Positions 44,291 to 53,027 of a DNA stretch of 64,000 nucleotides are shown here, one piece after another. The notes beneath the pieces are model-generated. The model searched no databases, had not been told where the DNA came from, and was given only the letters and a program-made list of their open reading frames with translations. How positions within the stretch are numbered: the stretch's first letter is position 1; every line of letters begins with the position of its first letter. Both the position numbers and the translations under genes were made by a program. Where the stretch lies: assembly GCF_000686725.1 (NCBI RefSeq), contig NZ_KK366008.1:14074-78073 (forward strand), given 5' to 3'. The DNA comes from Clostridium akagii DSM 12554. GTDB lineage: Bacteria; Bacillota; Clostridia; Clostridiales; Clostridiaceae.

Positions 44291-46096
44291 TTAAAGTTGT
44301 TCAGCTACTAAATGGAGATCTAATTTTACTTCAATTGTTTCTCCCCGCTCGTTTTCAAAATATAATTTACTAGCCTTATCTCTAAATATATGGAAAAAAC
44401 CGCCATGATGATAATGTAGATATTTATGATGGTATGAGCAGACAATAATTACATTTTTATAGTTGTCAATTTCATTAATTTCTTCTTGTTCAGTAAGTTG
44501 CTTAGCGGAAGATAACAGTTTTATATGGTGCCCTTCTACATAGTACTTACCATCCCCCATATCTATTAATAAATCTATCCTTTCTTCTCCGCATATCTGA
44601 CATTTATAGTTATATAATATTTTTAGTTCCTTAACCAAGCGGTTATTCCTTTGAACTTTTTCTGTCTTAGTTAATACAACAGTGGCATTGCCTTGTATTT
44701 TTTCAATTCTGCTTAATTGGTATTTGATTTTCTTAAAATCTTTTAATGACGATAATGTAATTCTTTGAATTCCCCATGATTGCAATACGTCATCAATTTT
44801 TAATCCTTTCTTCCCGATAAAGTCATATAATTTAACGTATTCATCGCTGTCTGCAGGTAAATATAATAAATTACCACGTATCATAAAAGGTTTTAGCATA
44901 TGTAAAATCATTATTTTCTTATCTTCTGTAATTTCGCTGTCAACTTCTGACTTCCAATCATATTGGTAATAGCCTTCTGGTACAACTAAAACTCTTTCAA
45001 ATCCAAGTTTATTTATAAATTTGTCAACAGAATTGTCTCTTTTTCCAGTAAATTGTTGCAGTTTAGCATATAACGGATCATACGAATGAACATAAACTTG
45101 ATTACCTATTCCTATTTTTCTCTTAGTTAGGTCTTCTACATACCCTTTAACTGCGTTAACTGAACGGCTTAAATCCGACACTACTTCATAGTTGTATTGT
45201 TTTGCAAATTCATCTACTGTAATATTTCTGCGGTATAATGCAATATAAACCATATGATAATCTTCGCTCTGAGTTGTGAAACATATTTGATTATCATTAA
45301 TTTTATATTTTAATAGAATATTAAATATTTCTTCATCAGTTTTTGTATTGGGGTGATAATAATTATATCCTAAAAATTCTATGTATGGTTCCTTACCCGT
45401 TTTAGTAGGTACTTCTATATTATCAGGTAACACTATTACTATATCGCCTTTATTATATCCTTTTTCTTCAATTTTTTTTATATTTTCAAAATCTATTTCA
45501 TTATACTTATCAAAACCTATTTGCTTGAATTTTGCAAGGATAGCTTTGGGTATATTCTGAACAAACTTCATTTGATCCATATTTTTAATTAATATTGCGT
45601 TTTCATACTTATTATTATTTAAAATACAAATAATTATTTCGTCCTTTTTATATTTTGTTACTCTATCATCAATCATTGCTATTATTATTTTTTCTTCTTC
45701 TGCACTTATTATATCTGTAACCCAATTTGAATGATTATTCGTGCTATCATTAATTAATTTTGAAACATATTGTCTTTTCACATTTAGGATGTTTGCAATA
45801 TCTGTTTGTTTAAGGTTAAATTCTTGAAATAATATTCTAATCGTATCTATATCATATTTGCTATCATATTTACTATCATATTTAGTTATCCATTCATACC
45901 CTAAGAATTTAGCATACTCAACACTGCTCATAGCTCTAATTATACATATTTTTCTAAAACTATTTACATATAAGGATGCGTTCAATTTATACAAATTACT
46001 GATAATTTTATCAGGATAGATAATCGATAGTTGATGTTTTAAATAAGGTTCTGTTTTAATTAGTTCTAATTCTTCACTATTAAAATCTTCTTCCAT
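44291..46096 (-). CDS. Large HTH plus HNH endonuclease protein
   Basis: In this 601-residue protein an HTH lies near residues 85-120 (LKQTDIANILNVKRQYVSKL). A long central region of several small domains follows, and the C-terminal 110 residues are an HNH nuclease: YNYKCQICGEERIDLLIDM, YYVEGHHIKLLSSAK and NVIIVCSYHHKYLHYHHGG. The CxxC and His residues form the zinc and metal sites. The layout of DNA reader plus HNH nuclease fits a restriction-type or homing-type enzyme. Placed between the TIR-like pair and a resolvase, a defence role is favoured. Confidence 0.65.
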   Translation of the reverse strand: MEEDFNSEELELIKTEPYLKHQLSIIYPDKIISNLYKLNASLYVNSFRKICIIRAMSSVEYAKFLGYEWITKYDSKYDSKYDIDTIRILFQEFNLKQTDIANILNVKRQYVSKLINDSTNNHSNWVTDIISAEEEKIIIAMIDDRVTKYKKDEIIICILNNNKYENAILIKNMDQMKFVQNIPKAILAKFKQIGFDKYNEIDFENIKKIEEKGYNKGDIVIVLPDNIEVPTKTGKEPYIEFLGYNYYHPNTKTDEEIFNILLKYKINDNQICFTTQSEDYHMVYIALYRRNITVDEFAKQYNYEVVSDLSRSVNAVKGYVEDLTKRKIGIGNQVYVHSYDPLYAKLQQFTGKRDNSVDKFINKLGFERVLVVPEGYYQYDWKSEVDSEITEDKKIMILHMLKPFMIRGNLLYLPADSDEYVKLYDFIGKKGLKIDDVLQSWGIQRITLSSLKDFKKIKYQLSRIEKIQGNATVVLTKTEKVQRNNRLVKELKILYNYKCQICGEERIDLLIDMGDGKYYVEGHHIKLLSSAKQLTEQEEINEIDNYKNVIIVCSYHHKYLHYHHGGFFHIFRDKASKLYFENERGETIEVKLDLHLVAEQL

Positions 46097-46187
46097 ATTT
46101 CCCCTCTTACTTGCAATAGTTGATATTATTTTACAATTTTGACGTAACTCTTAGGACTATTATACCATGCTGTACCCCCTACTATTT

Positions 46188-46757
46188 TTAACCCTTGTAT
46201 TCTTTTATTAATTTATAAAAAGTAGTTTTCTTTAACTCTAATATTTTCATTACATCAATACCTTTTATTTGTCCTTGCTTCATCATTTTATAATACTTGT
46301 CCCACTGTTTAGGATATTCTATTGCCTTTCTACCTTTAAACTTTCCCTCCTGCTTTGCAATAGCTATACCTTCCATTTGTCTATCTTTTATGTAGTCACG
46401 TTCAAGTTGTGCTACTGCTCCAAATATCGTTAGCATGAACATTCCTGTTGGTGTAGTTGTGTCAATTGCTTCTTTAAGCGATACAAATATAATACCTTTA
46501 CTATTTAATTGCTCTACTAGGTTTATTAAATCCTTTGTATTACGTGCAAATCTACTGATACTCTCTACAATTAATTTGTCACCATTCTTTAATGCAGCCA
46601 TCATATTAATTAGCACAGGTCTATCAATTGTATTATTTCCACTTGCCTTCTCAATAAATACATTTTCTACTGGTATATCATATTGTTTAGATTTAACTTC
46701 CTGCCTTATAGTGTTTTGGTCTTTACTGGATACCCTTATATAAAAATATGTATTCAT
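46188..46757 (-). CDS. Serine recombinase (resolvase/invertase family)
   Basis: The 189-residue protein has the catalytic Ser10 in YIRVSSKDQN, then EKASGNNTIDRPVL and SISRFARNTKDL, with the E-helix and a C-terminal HTH (KGIDVMKILELKKTTFYKL). Length and domains match Pin/Tn3-type resolvases. It may resolve plasmid dimers or be the mover of the defence segment. AAAGGAATGGTATCTT precedes its ATG. Confidence 0.85.
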   Translation of the reverse strand: MNTYFYIRVSSKDQNTIRQEVKSKQYDIPVENVFIEKASGNNTIDRPVLINMMAALKNGDKLIVESISRFARNTKDLINLVEQLNSKGIIFVSLKEAIDTTTPTGMFMLTIFGAVAQLERDYIKDRQMEGIAIAKQEGKFKGRKAIEYPKQWDKYYKMMKQGQIKGIDVMKILELKKTTFYKLIKEYKG

Positions 46758-47087
46758 AAGATACCATTCCTTTCAGTTCCCTTGTTTCTATGCTAATATT
46801 ACCATTTAGTTCATTTAAGGTCAATTTAATTGATGAACCAATTTTATAGATATTTAGTACGATATAATGCGACTTTGAGAAGTGTTCGTTTTAAGTTGTC
46901 TGTACTATACTCTAAATGAACTATTAAAATTTATATCTAAAGACTTGTAATTTATTTTTTTGTGATAAAATATAAAAAAGCACCTGGAGTCAACCAAATG
47001 CTAGAACATAGTATTAAAAAAGGGGGTAATCTTCTTATATTTATATACTAATCTTTATTTATTACAATACTATGTCAAAGTTCAATA
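46758..47087. other. Non-coding gap, nothing recognised
   Basis: This AT-rich sequence has no reading frame with a ribosome binding site. A recombination site for the serine recombinase could be here, but I see no clear inverted repeat. Confidence 0.35.
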
Positions 47088-47207
47088 TTAATTGTAAATG
47101 ATCCACCTAAACGGAACTTTTATTTCTTCTTCAGATGGATTATTTTTAGATTTATTATATATTTTAAAAATTTTCTCAATTATTTCATTTCTTTCTATTT
47201 TAAACAC
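47088..47207 (-). CDS. Possible 39-residue protein, GTG start
   Basis: The frame reads VFKIERNEIIEKIFKIYNKS and ends VPFRWIIYN. Codon use is coding-like, but the ribosome binding site (GGGTAG) is weak. It may be a small gene or the end of a lost one. Confidence 0.35.
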   Translation of the reverse strand: MFKIERNEIIEKIFKIYNKSKNNPSEEEIKVPFRWIIYN

Positions 47208-47262
47208 CTACCCATTGTCTTTGGGCGCCGAGGTTCCTGTTCAATTAACTCGAATTAGACTG

Positions 47263-47307
47263 AAAAAATACCGTAAAATTCATTAACTGAATAATACGGT
47301 ATTTTTT
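47263..47307 (-). terminator. Hairpin A of a repeated hairpin family
   Basis: AAAAAATACCGTA pairs with TACGGTATTTTTT, with an inner stem from TTCA and TGAA. It lies 34 bases after the stop of the gene at 47341. Related hairpins are at 47955-47995 and 50648-50687. Confidence 0.65.
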
Positions 47308-47340
47308 GACATCTTCATTATTATTGATATATATTCTAAT

Positions 47341-47667
47341 TTAATACCATTCAAACATTAAATCTTTCCTGCTTTTAAAATCTTCAAAACAGAATTCCAT
47401 CATACCATAATTTTTTGCCAATTCTCTTCCTAATTTCCTGTGCCAAAATTTATCTGATTCTTTGCAATCTAATTGTATGCTTCGTTTTGCTATCTTTCTT
47501 ATGACTATAGTTTCAACGTCATTATAAGCGTCACCATTTACACCACCGTTAGCAATCATTGTTATTGCACCATTTATTTCTTTATACTTTTTCATTAAAT
47601 CTAAATTTGGGTCTACATTAAGTAATGATAAATTGTGTCTTCTTTTTATAAATTTTTTATCTGCCAT
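47341..47667 (-). CDS. Hypothetical protein
   Basis: The 108 residues begin MADKKFIKRRHNLSLLNVDP and contain NGAITMIANGGVNGDAYNDV. The product is basic and soluble, with no family recognised. Hairpin A ends its transcript. Confidence 0.5.
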   Translation of the reverse strand: MADKKFIKRRHNLSLLNVDPNLDLMKKYKEINGAITMIANGGVNGDAYNDVETIVIRKIAKRSIQLDCKESDKFWHRKLGRELAKNYGMMEFCFEDFKSRKDLMFEWY

Positions 47668-47767
47668 TTTTATTCCCCATTCATTTATATTTATCCAAAG
47701 TATAATTATATCATATTTCTCAATTTTTTACATTTAATATTTTAATATTCCTAACTCATAATTCTTA

Positions 47768-47890
47768 TTACTTTTTCTCTACTATTACCTTTAATACCCT
47801 AATTTCAAGATTCCATTTTTTTAATATTTTATATTGATATAAAATACTAATTACGCTTAATACTAATATTAATAAAACGATTAACATCAT
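47768..47890 (-). CDS. 40-residue single-helix membrane peptide
   Basis: MMLIVLLILVLSVISILYQY is a membrane helix, followed by a basic tail ending in VEKK. AGAGGGG lies eight bases before the ATG. Size and topology recall type I toxin peptides or small regulators; no antisense RNA was identified. Confidence 0.5.
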   Translation of the reverse strand: MMLIVLLILVLSVISILYQYKILKKWNLEIRVLKVIVEKK

Positions 47891-47954
47891 ATTGTTTCCC
47901 CTCTTTGTTGCACATTATTCTCAATAACTGAACCATCTCTTTGTAATGCGACGC

Positions 47955-47995
47955 AAAACCACCGTAAAATTCATTCTGAATAATACGGTGGTTTT
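47955..47995 (-). terminator. Hairpin B of the repeated hairpin family
   Basis: AAAACCACCGTA pairs with TACGGTGGTTTT, with an inner TTCA/TGAA stem. It lies 150 bases beyond the stop of the amidohydrolase gene. Confidence 0.6.
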
Positions 47996-48144
47996 AATAA
48001 TTATTCGTTTTTCAGTTGTTGTAACGCTAAATACGAATATTGTTCATCAATCATAGCTAGTAAAAATCTTCGTATATATTTTTGAATATATAATTTTAGA
48101 TAAGAGATTACAATCTGCATGATTTAATCGATAATAATATTTAT

Positions 48145-49134
48145 TTATTTATTTGTTTTTAATCTTGGAAATAATTTCAATGCATTGTCATAATAAATAC
48201 TGTGGCGTTGTTTTTCATTTAGCAAATTTGTTTTATCCAATGATGTGGCCAAAAAAGCGCAACCATGCTCAGGTGTGTATGGGTAGTCACTGCCGTATAG
48301 CAAATGATCAACATCAACAATTTGCATTAGATTGGCTAATTGTCTGGGCAGACAAACTCCAGAAACATCATAATATAAAGATTTTAAAGCGCCATATATA
48401 TCTATATGACCGCTTTCTATTTGTTCTCCGAATGATGAAGGAACCATTTGGAGAGCGGGGGCAATTCTATCGGCAAGTATCGTTAGAAAGGCACCAGCAT
48501 GAGGAATAACAAATTTGATATTAGGGAAATGATTTAATGTTCCTTTTAATATCATATTGATTACAGTGCGGGTTGTATCGAAGAAAAATTCCATCATAGG
48601 AACAGGCAATCCTTCCACGACATTTTCAGGGAGGCTACTAGGCTTATTCGGATGCAGAACTACTACTGATTTATATCTATTTAATTCTTCGAATATCAGG
48701 TCTAAGCATGTGTTTCCCAGATAAATTCCCTGTGTGTTAGTAGGCAAAGCAAAACCATCGACATGAAGGATATCTTTTGCATATTGAATTTCTTCTATGC
48801 TGTCTTCTATATTAGGCAATGGTAAAGAAGCCAGTAAACCAAATCGGTTAGGATATCTCTTCACAAGTTCCGCACCATCTTCGTTAGCCTTTCGTGCTAA
48901 ATCCCTAGCGGCTTTTTTATCCCCAAAATTAATATGTGGTGACGATAAAGACAATATTGAAGTTGAAATACCCAAATGATCCATTACTTCTAAATGCGCT
49001 TCCGGATTCCACTCAGGAGTTGGAAATCCATCGGGATCCACCGAAATATTTAATAATGATTCCCTATAAGCTTGTGGCAAATAGTGTGCATGTACATCAA
49101 TTTTAAAAAAATCTAATTTTCTTACATTATCCAT
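48145..49134 (-). CDS. Amidohydrolase/ACMSD-like metal-dependent enzyme
   Basis: The 329-residue TIM-barrel protein has the HxH motif in KIDVHAHYLPQAYRE, a second metal His in VIPHAGAFL and the Asp in LLYGSDYPYTPEHG, matching the Amidohydro_2 family, which includes aminocarboxymuconate semialdehyde decarboxylase and related hydratases and decarboxylases. Substrate unknown. The esterase and flavin reductase genes beside it suggest a small catabolic or detoxification route. AAAAGGAGAATTTT precedes the start. Confidence 0.8.
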   Translation of the reverse strand: MDNVRKLDFFKIDVHAHYLPQAYRESLLNISVDPDGFPTPEWNPEAHLEVMDHLGISTSILSLSSPHINFGDKKAARDLARKANEDGAELVKRYPNRFGLLASLPLPNIEDSIEEIQYAKDILHVDGFALPTNTQGIYLGNTCLDLIFEELNRYKSVVVLHPNKPSSLPENVVEGLPVPMMEFFFDTTRTVINMILKGTLNHFPNIKFVIPHAGAFLTILADRIAPALQMVPSSFGEQIESGHIDIYGALKSLYYDVSGVCLPRQLANLMQIVDVDHLLYGSDYPYTPEHGCAFLATSLDKTNLLNEKQRHSIYYDNALKLFPRLKTNK

Positions 49135-49292
49135 AAAATTCTCCTTTTCAAGTTGTATTGCTCAACTTGTGACAATAGTCACCAAGAAGAGTTACAGATT
49201 GATTGGTCTAATAATCGTAGAAGCCTCCTGAGAAAGTAATTAATGTTCCACTCTATAAAGGTCTCTTATTTAGTTCAAATCTAAAGTGATTA

Positions 49293-49466
49293 TTTAAGAA
49301 ATCACTGAATAAATTCTGCTACCCATCTTGCCACTCAAATTTTCGGTAAAACAGCGTCAAAGATGCTCAGAATGCAGTAAGTTAAGTATTCGTGCGTTTT
49401 TTTCTCGCCAAACAAAAAACCGTTCTAGCAATCTGCACCCCTTTATTTAATCAGTGATTCCTTAAA
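49293..49466. mobile_element. MITE-like element or insertion sequence remnant
   Basis: Inverted ends of about 22 bases (TTTAAGAAATCACTGAATAA at 49293 and the complement of ATCAGTGATTCCTTAAA up to 49466) bound 174 bases that are richer in GC than the surroundings and lack a reading frame. It lies in the 371-base gap upstream of the amidohydrolase gene. The rest of the gap shows nothing. Confidence 0.5.
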
Positions 49467-49506
49467 CGATTTGATTGAGAAAAATGTACAGTAGAAATAA
49501 TTTAAA

Positions 49507-50442
49507 TTATTTACTAAAAACTTCTCTCAATTTTTCACATATCAAATCAAGCGCATCCCGTGCTTCTTTCAGTGTTCTTTGCATATTGAAAAAGCCGTGA
49601 ATAATTCCGTCATATCTCTTAAGGCATACATCAACACCAGCCTCTGATAAGTTCTTTGCATAATGCTCACCCTCATCTCTTAACGGATCATATTCTGATG
49701 TAATGATACATGCATCAGGAAGGTTTTTGAAATTTTCTGCAAGCAGTGGTGAAGCTAAAGGATTATTAGCTTCGCTTAAATCATTTAAATAATTTGGAAC
49801 AAAATATTTATCATTTGCTTCTGTTGTCAGTCTGTACCCCTTTGCGTTTTCCACTCTGGATAAAGGCTTTGTTTTTCCAAGCAAATCAAACATGGTATTA
49901 ACCTCTACCTGATAAGCAATTGAGAATTCTCTCCTATCTCTTGAAAGCTGAGCAGTTACCGCAGTAAGAGTTCCGCCTGCACTGTCACCGCCAACGGCAA
50001 TTTTATCAGGCTGTATATTCAATTCTTTTGCATTTTCATATACCCATTTTACAACTTGATAACATTCTTCAACTGGCTCGGGAAATTTGTGCTCAGGAGC
50101 CAGACCGTAATCAATTGATATCACTATACAATTTACATTTTTTGTTATTTTACGGCATATAGAATCGTAAACTTCAATACTTCCCAAAATAAATCCGCCA
50201 CCATGTATCCATATAAATACAGGGTGGATCCCTTCGGTTTTAGGGTTATATATTCTGATCGGAGTATCTCTTTTTGAAGTTCTAACGGTGCGATTAGTTA
50301 CAGTTCCTACTTGAATTATATCACCTTTATAATCATCCCAACTTTTCCCATAATATTCTCTCAGTTGATCAATACTAAGTGAAGAATACATACTGTCGAA
50401 ATCTGTTTCTAATAATTTGTTGAATATAGGATTTAATGGCAT
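49507..50442 (-). CDS. Alpha/beta hydrolase, HSL-family esterase (Aes-like)
   Basis: The 311-residue protein has WIHGGGFILGS (oxyanion hole, residues 78-88), the nucleophile in GGDSAGG near 153, the acid in SEYDPLRDEGE and the His in GIIHGFFN, all as in hormone-sensitive-lipase-type esterases. It hydrolyses short acyl esters. It lies upstream of the amidohydrolase gene, with the MITE-like element between. AGAGGGAATTAAC precedes the ATG. Confidence 0.85.
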   Translation of the reverse strand: MPLNPIFNKLLETDFDSMYSSLSIDQLREYYGKSWDDYKGDIIQVGTVTNRTVRTSKRDTPIRIYNPKTEGIHPVFIWIHGGGFILGSIEVYDSICRKITKNVNCIVISIDYGLAPEHKFPEPVEECYQVVKWVYENAKELNIQPDKIAVGGDSAGGTLTAVTAQLSRDRREFSIAYQVEVNTMFDLLGKTKPLSRVENAKGYRLTTEANDKYFVPNYLNDLSEANNPLASPLLAENFKNLPDACIITSEYDPLRDEGEHYAKNLSEAGVDVCLKRYDGIIHGFFNMQRTLKEARDALDLICEKLREVFSK

Positions 50443-50488
50443 TGTTAATTCCCTCTTTCTAATATTTTATTATTAATTATTTTAAATT

Positions 50489-50611
50489 TTATTTACCTTT
50501 ATTAATGTCACCTCCTTTATGTTCTGATAATTCATTAAAATCAGCATTCGCAGCTCTTTCTGCTATGCCTTGTAGCTCTTTAAAAACAATATTTTGAGTC
50601 TTCTCATTCAT
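50489..50611 (-). CDS. Small 40-residue hypothetical protein
   Basis: MNEKTQNIVFKELQGIAERA continues through FNELSEHKGG to a stop 46 bases before the esterase start. ACAGGTGG precedes the ATG. Helical and acidic. It probably shares the esterase transcript. Confidence 0.45.
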   Translation of the reverse strand: MNEKTQNIVFKELQGIAERAANADFNELSEHKGGDINKGK

Positions 50612-50647
50612 TCCACCTGTAAGTTAATTTCTTTTGTAATGCGATGT

Positions 50648-50687
50648 AAAAATGCCGTAAAATTCGTTTCCGAATAATACGTATTTC
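50648..50687 (-). terminator. Hairpin C of the repeated hairpin family
   Basis: An imperfect outer stem (ATGCCGTA with TACGTAT) surrounds an inner TTCG/CGAA stem. It lies 26 bases beyond the stop of the flavin reductase gene. Confidence 0.5.
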
Positions 50688-50713
50688 AGTTAATTTTTTT
50701 AACTATTTCAAAT

Positions 50714-51427
50714 CTATTTTTTCAACATATTATCAGCAAATTTCTTAACTTCCTGAATATAAATTTCATCAGAAATAAAGTTTTGTTCCAATAACTTCTT
50801 TGTTCCCTCTGACAATCTCATATCGGTAACAATCTCTCTGCCTGCTTTTTCTAAGCCCTGCAGATACTTTGAAATTATAGGACGTAGTTCTTCTACTTTG
50901 TTGCTCAAAAGAGTGCCTTGCGAAGCATATATTTCACCTATCACTTCAGTACTCATGTTACGTGCCACTCTTCTCATCCAGTGTGAAATTACTTGAAAAT
51001 GAGACCTTTCGGGATAACCACAGTTAGATATCATAATTAGTTTCGGAAATAAGTGTGTTGTTAAATGTCTACATTCTCCATCTTTATCCTTCTCCCAATA
51101 AGGACTAGCTTTCACCATTAACCTGTCCATAAATACATTTAACATACTGGAAATATTATCGAAATAGAGTGGAGTGGCCAGGATAAGAATATCCGCACCT
51201 TCCATTAATGAAATGATTTCAGCCATATCATCTTTAATGACGCAACGCTCTGAACTATTGAACCAACATGCCTTACAAGCTCTACAATGCTTAATCTCTT
51301 TTTCATCCAAGAAAATATTAACAGTTTCAGCACCTGCTGTTTGCGCTCCATTCAAGAATGCAGTTACCATTATATTAGTATTCCCAGCTTTACCTTTGTG
51401 ACTTCCATTAATAGCTACAATTTTCAT
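50714..51427 (-). CDS. NAD(P)H-dependent FMN reductase / flavodoxin-fold protein
   Basis: The 237-residue protein has AINGSHKGKAGNTN (FMN phosphate loop), KHCRACKACWF then CVIKDDM, and ILATPLYFDNISSMLNVFMD, the pattern of multimeric flavodoxin-like reductases and iron-sulfur flavoproteins. The C-terminal 60 residues are helical. It probably reduces a quinone, nitro or other xenobiotic substrate. Part of the metabolic cassette. Confidence 0.8.
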   Translation of the reverse strand: MKIVAINGSHKGKAGNTNIMVTAFLNGAQTAGAETVNIFLDEKEIKHCRACKACWFNSSERCVIKDDMAEIISLMEGADILILATPLYFDNISSMLNVFMDRLMVKASPYWEKDKDGECRHLTTHLFPKLIMISNCGYPERSHFQVISHWMRRVARNMSTEVIGEIYASQGTLLSNKVEELRPIISKYLQGLEKAGREIVTDMRLSEGTKKLLEQNFISDEIYIQEVKKFADNMLKK

Positions 51428-51667
51428 ATTGAATACCTTCCTTTCTTGTATCTAACAAGTAATTATATCAAATAATTGCATTAATTTACAGTATGATAAT
51501 TTAGCCAGATTTATGGTATAATATTCATAGAAAATATTAAATACTTTCATTTCCAAACACCGTATTATTCAATTATCAAAGAGCTATTAGTTGTGTTTTA
51601 TATTTGAATAGTTACGACGAATTTTAATCAAAGGCTGCAGCACCTGGTTAATTTTTTCTCAACTTAG

Positions 51668-51889
51668 CTAACTTATAAATCCCATATCTGTATTAAAAGC
51701 ATCATGTGCAGTATTCTGCAACTCTAGAGTGTTTTCATCTGTGATATCCTTAACTTTAATAACTACTTTTATAAATGCTTTGCAATCACCAGAACTATGT
51801 TCTGTATAGCAATCTATTATTTCAGCACATTCAGGTATGTTATCTACAGCTTTACAAATCATTTTTTTAACCTGTTCCTTATCCACCAT
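51668..51889 (-). CDS. Hypothetical small protein of the phage-like region
   Basis: The ATG at 51889 (AAAGGAAATGATA upstream) gives 73 residues starting MVDKEQVKKMICKAVDNIPE. Mixed alpha/beta, no family. A recurrent spacer sequence follows its stop. Confidence 0.45.
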   Translation of the reverse strand: MVDKEQVKKMICKAVDNIPECAEIIDCYTEHSSGDCKAFIKVVIKVKDITDENTLELQNTAHDAFNTDMGFIS

Positions 51890-51957
51890 TATCATTTCCT
51901 TTCTTTCGCAATTTTTTCTGATGCTACGGTTCCTGGTTAATCTATTTGAATTCCGAA

Positions 51958-52284
51958 CTATTTTAATAATTTAACAAGCTCGCAATCTTTTTTATGTCCT
52001 TGTATATTTGCATTTCCACAGATAGGACAAAACTTATATATTGCACCACCTATGTTTGTAGTATTTTCTAAAAACTGTAACCTTTGAAGCATATCACGAT
52101 ATCTTAGGTTTGTTTCTACAAAGTCTTCTGGACTTAAATTAGTGTCTTCATATTCTCCAAGACGTTTAACAGCGTTGCTATAAGCATAAAAAGCATCATA
52201 ATCATTAAATTCTTTTGGCTTATGTTTAAAGTTTTTTAAATCATATTTAAAACTTCCTATTGTCTTTTCAGTTAATCTATCCAT
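51958..52284 (-). CDS. Phage-type hypothetical protein with zinc ribbon
   Basis: The 108 residues begin MDRLTEKTIGSF and contain VKRLGEYEDTNLSPEDF, a pattern common in phage early proteins, then FCPICGNANIQGHKKDC, a zinc site. Function unknown. Confidence 0.6.
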   Translation of the reverse strand: MDRLTEKTIGSFKYDLKNFKHKPKEFNDYDAFYAYSNAVKRLGEYEDTNLSPEDFVETNLRYRDMLQRLQFLENTTNIGGAIYKFCPICGNANIQGHKKDCELVKLLK

Positions 52285-52311
52285 AATTTTTTACCTCCAA
52301 TATTTGAATTA

Positions 52312-52545
52312 CTAAGTTAATTGTTTTAATTGTTCATCTATCTTAAATAATTTTTTATCACATTCATTACACCATGCGTATTTACTTGTATTTTTAAACT
52401 GTGCTTCTTCCCACATTTCCCCATTTTCAGCTACCTTCCCATCAAACCTAATATTATAATTACACGTGCCTGTATAGCTTTGTTTAATATAGTACTCTTC
52501 GCTTCCACAATAAGGACAACATTTTATATTTTTATCAATTTTCAT
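52312..52545 (-). CDS. Small double zinc-ribbon protein
   Basis: The 77-residue protein has CCPYCGSEEYYIKQ at the N-terminus and WCNECDKKLF near the C-terminus, a phage Lar/zinc-ribbon layout. AAAGGAGAC precedes the ATG. Confidence 0.6.
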   Translation of the reverse strand: MKIDKNIKCCPYCGSEEYYIKQSYTGTCNYNIRFDGKVAENGEMWEEAQFKNTSKYAWCNECDKKLFKIDEQLKQLT

Positions 52546-52612
52546 ATTGTCTCCTTTATAATTTATTGCGTTATATTTTCAGATCATTCAGCTCCTGGTT
52601 AATATCTTTGAA

Positions 52613-52810
52613 TTACGTAGTACCGAAATACGCTTGTATTGACCCAGATGTTAATATTTCAAAACCTGACACTAAAATTGCATATAGTACGTATCCAGGT
52701 GGAATAACAGTAACTAATACGATTGCTATAGATACTTCATACCCTAATTTGTCAATTACCAGCCCTATAATTAATCCTACCAGTGAAATTATGATAAGTA
52801 ATATCATCAT
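52613..52810 (-). CDS. Small two-helix membrane protein
   Basis: The 65 residues have hydrophobic helices MMILLIIISLVGLIIGLVID and a second around 27-50. GGGGGGAGTTATT precedes the ATG, which overlaps the stop of the small gene upstream. Function unknown. Confidence 0.5.
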   Translation of the reverse strand: MMILLIIISLVGLIIGLVIDKLGYEVSIAIVLVTVIPPGYVLYAILVSGFEILTSGSIQAYFGTT

Positions 52811-52908
52811 AATAACTCCCCCCTGTTCCCTTCGATACTTATTTCAGCTCTCTCTATGTCTTCTCTAAGTTCTTCTGAAAGTCCATATGGTATATTAATT
52901 TTTTGCAT
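52807..52908 (-). CDS. 33-residue peptide coupled to the membrane protein gene
   Basis: MQKINIPYGLSEELREDIER continues to EGNRGELL, with its TGA overlapping the next ATG. AAGGTGCGGTGA precedes the start. Possibly a leader peptide. Confidence 0.4.
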   Translation of the reverse strand: MQKINIPYGLSEELREDIERAEISIEGNRGELL

Positions 52909-53027
52909 TGATTTCACCGCACCTTCACTCTTTATTTTCAGGAGCCACTACAGCTCCTGTGCTATCTTTTTTATTATCTATGAGTTAAACCTTCGCAACG
53001 TGGGCATGCTTAAGCAAAATTTGAGTT

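Noticed and set aside
48153-48509. A 118-residue plus-strand frame
   Set aside because: It is antisense to the amidohydrolase, which has all metal-binding motifs.
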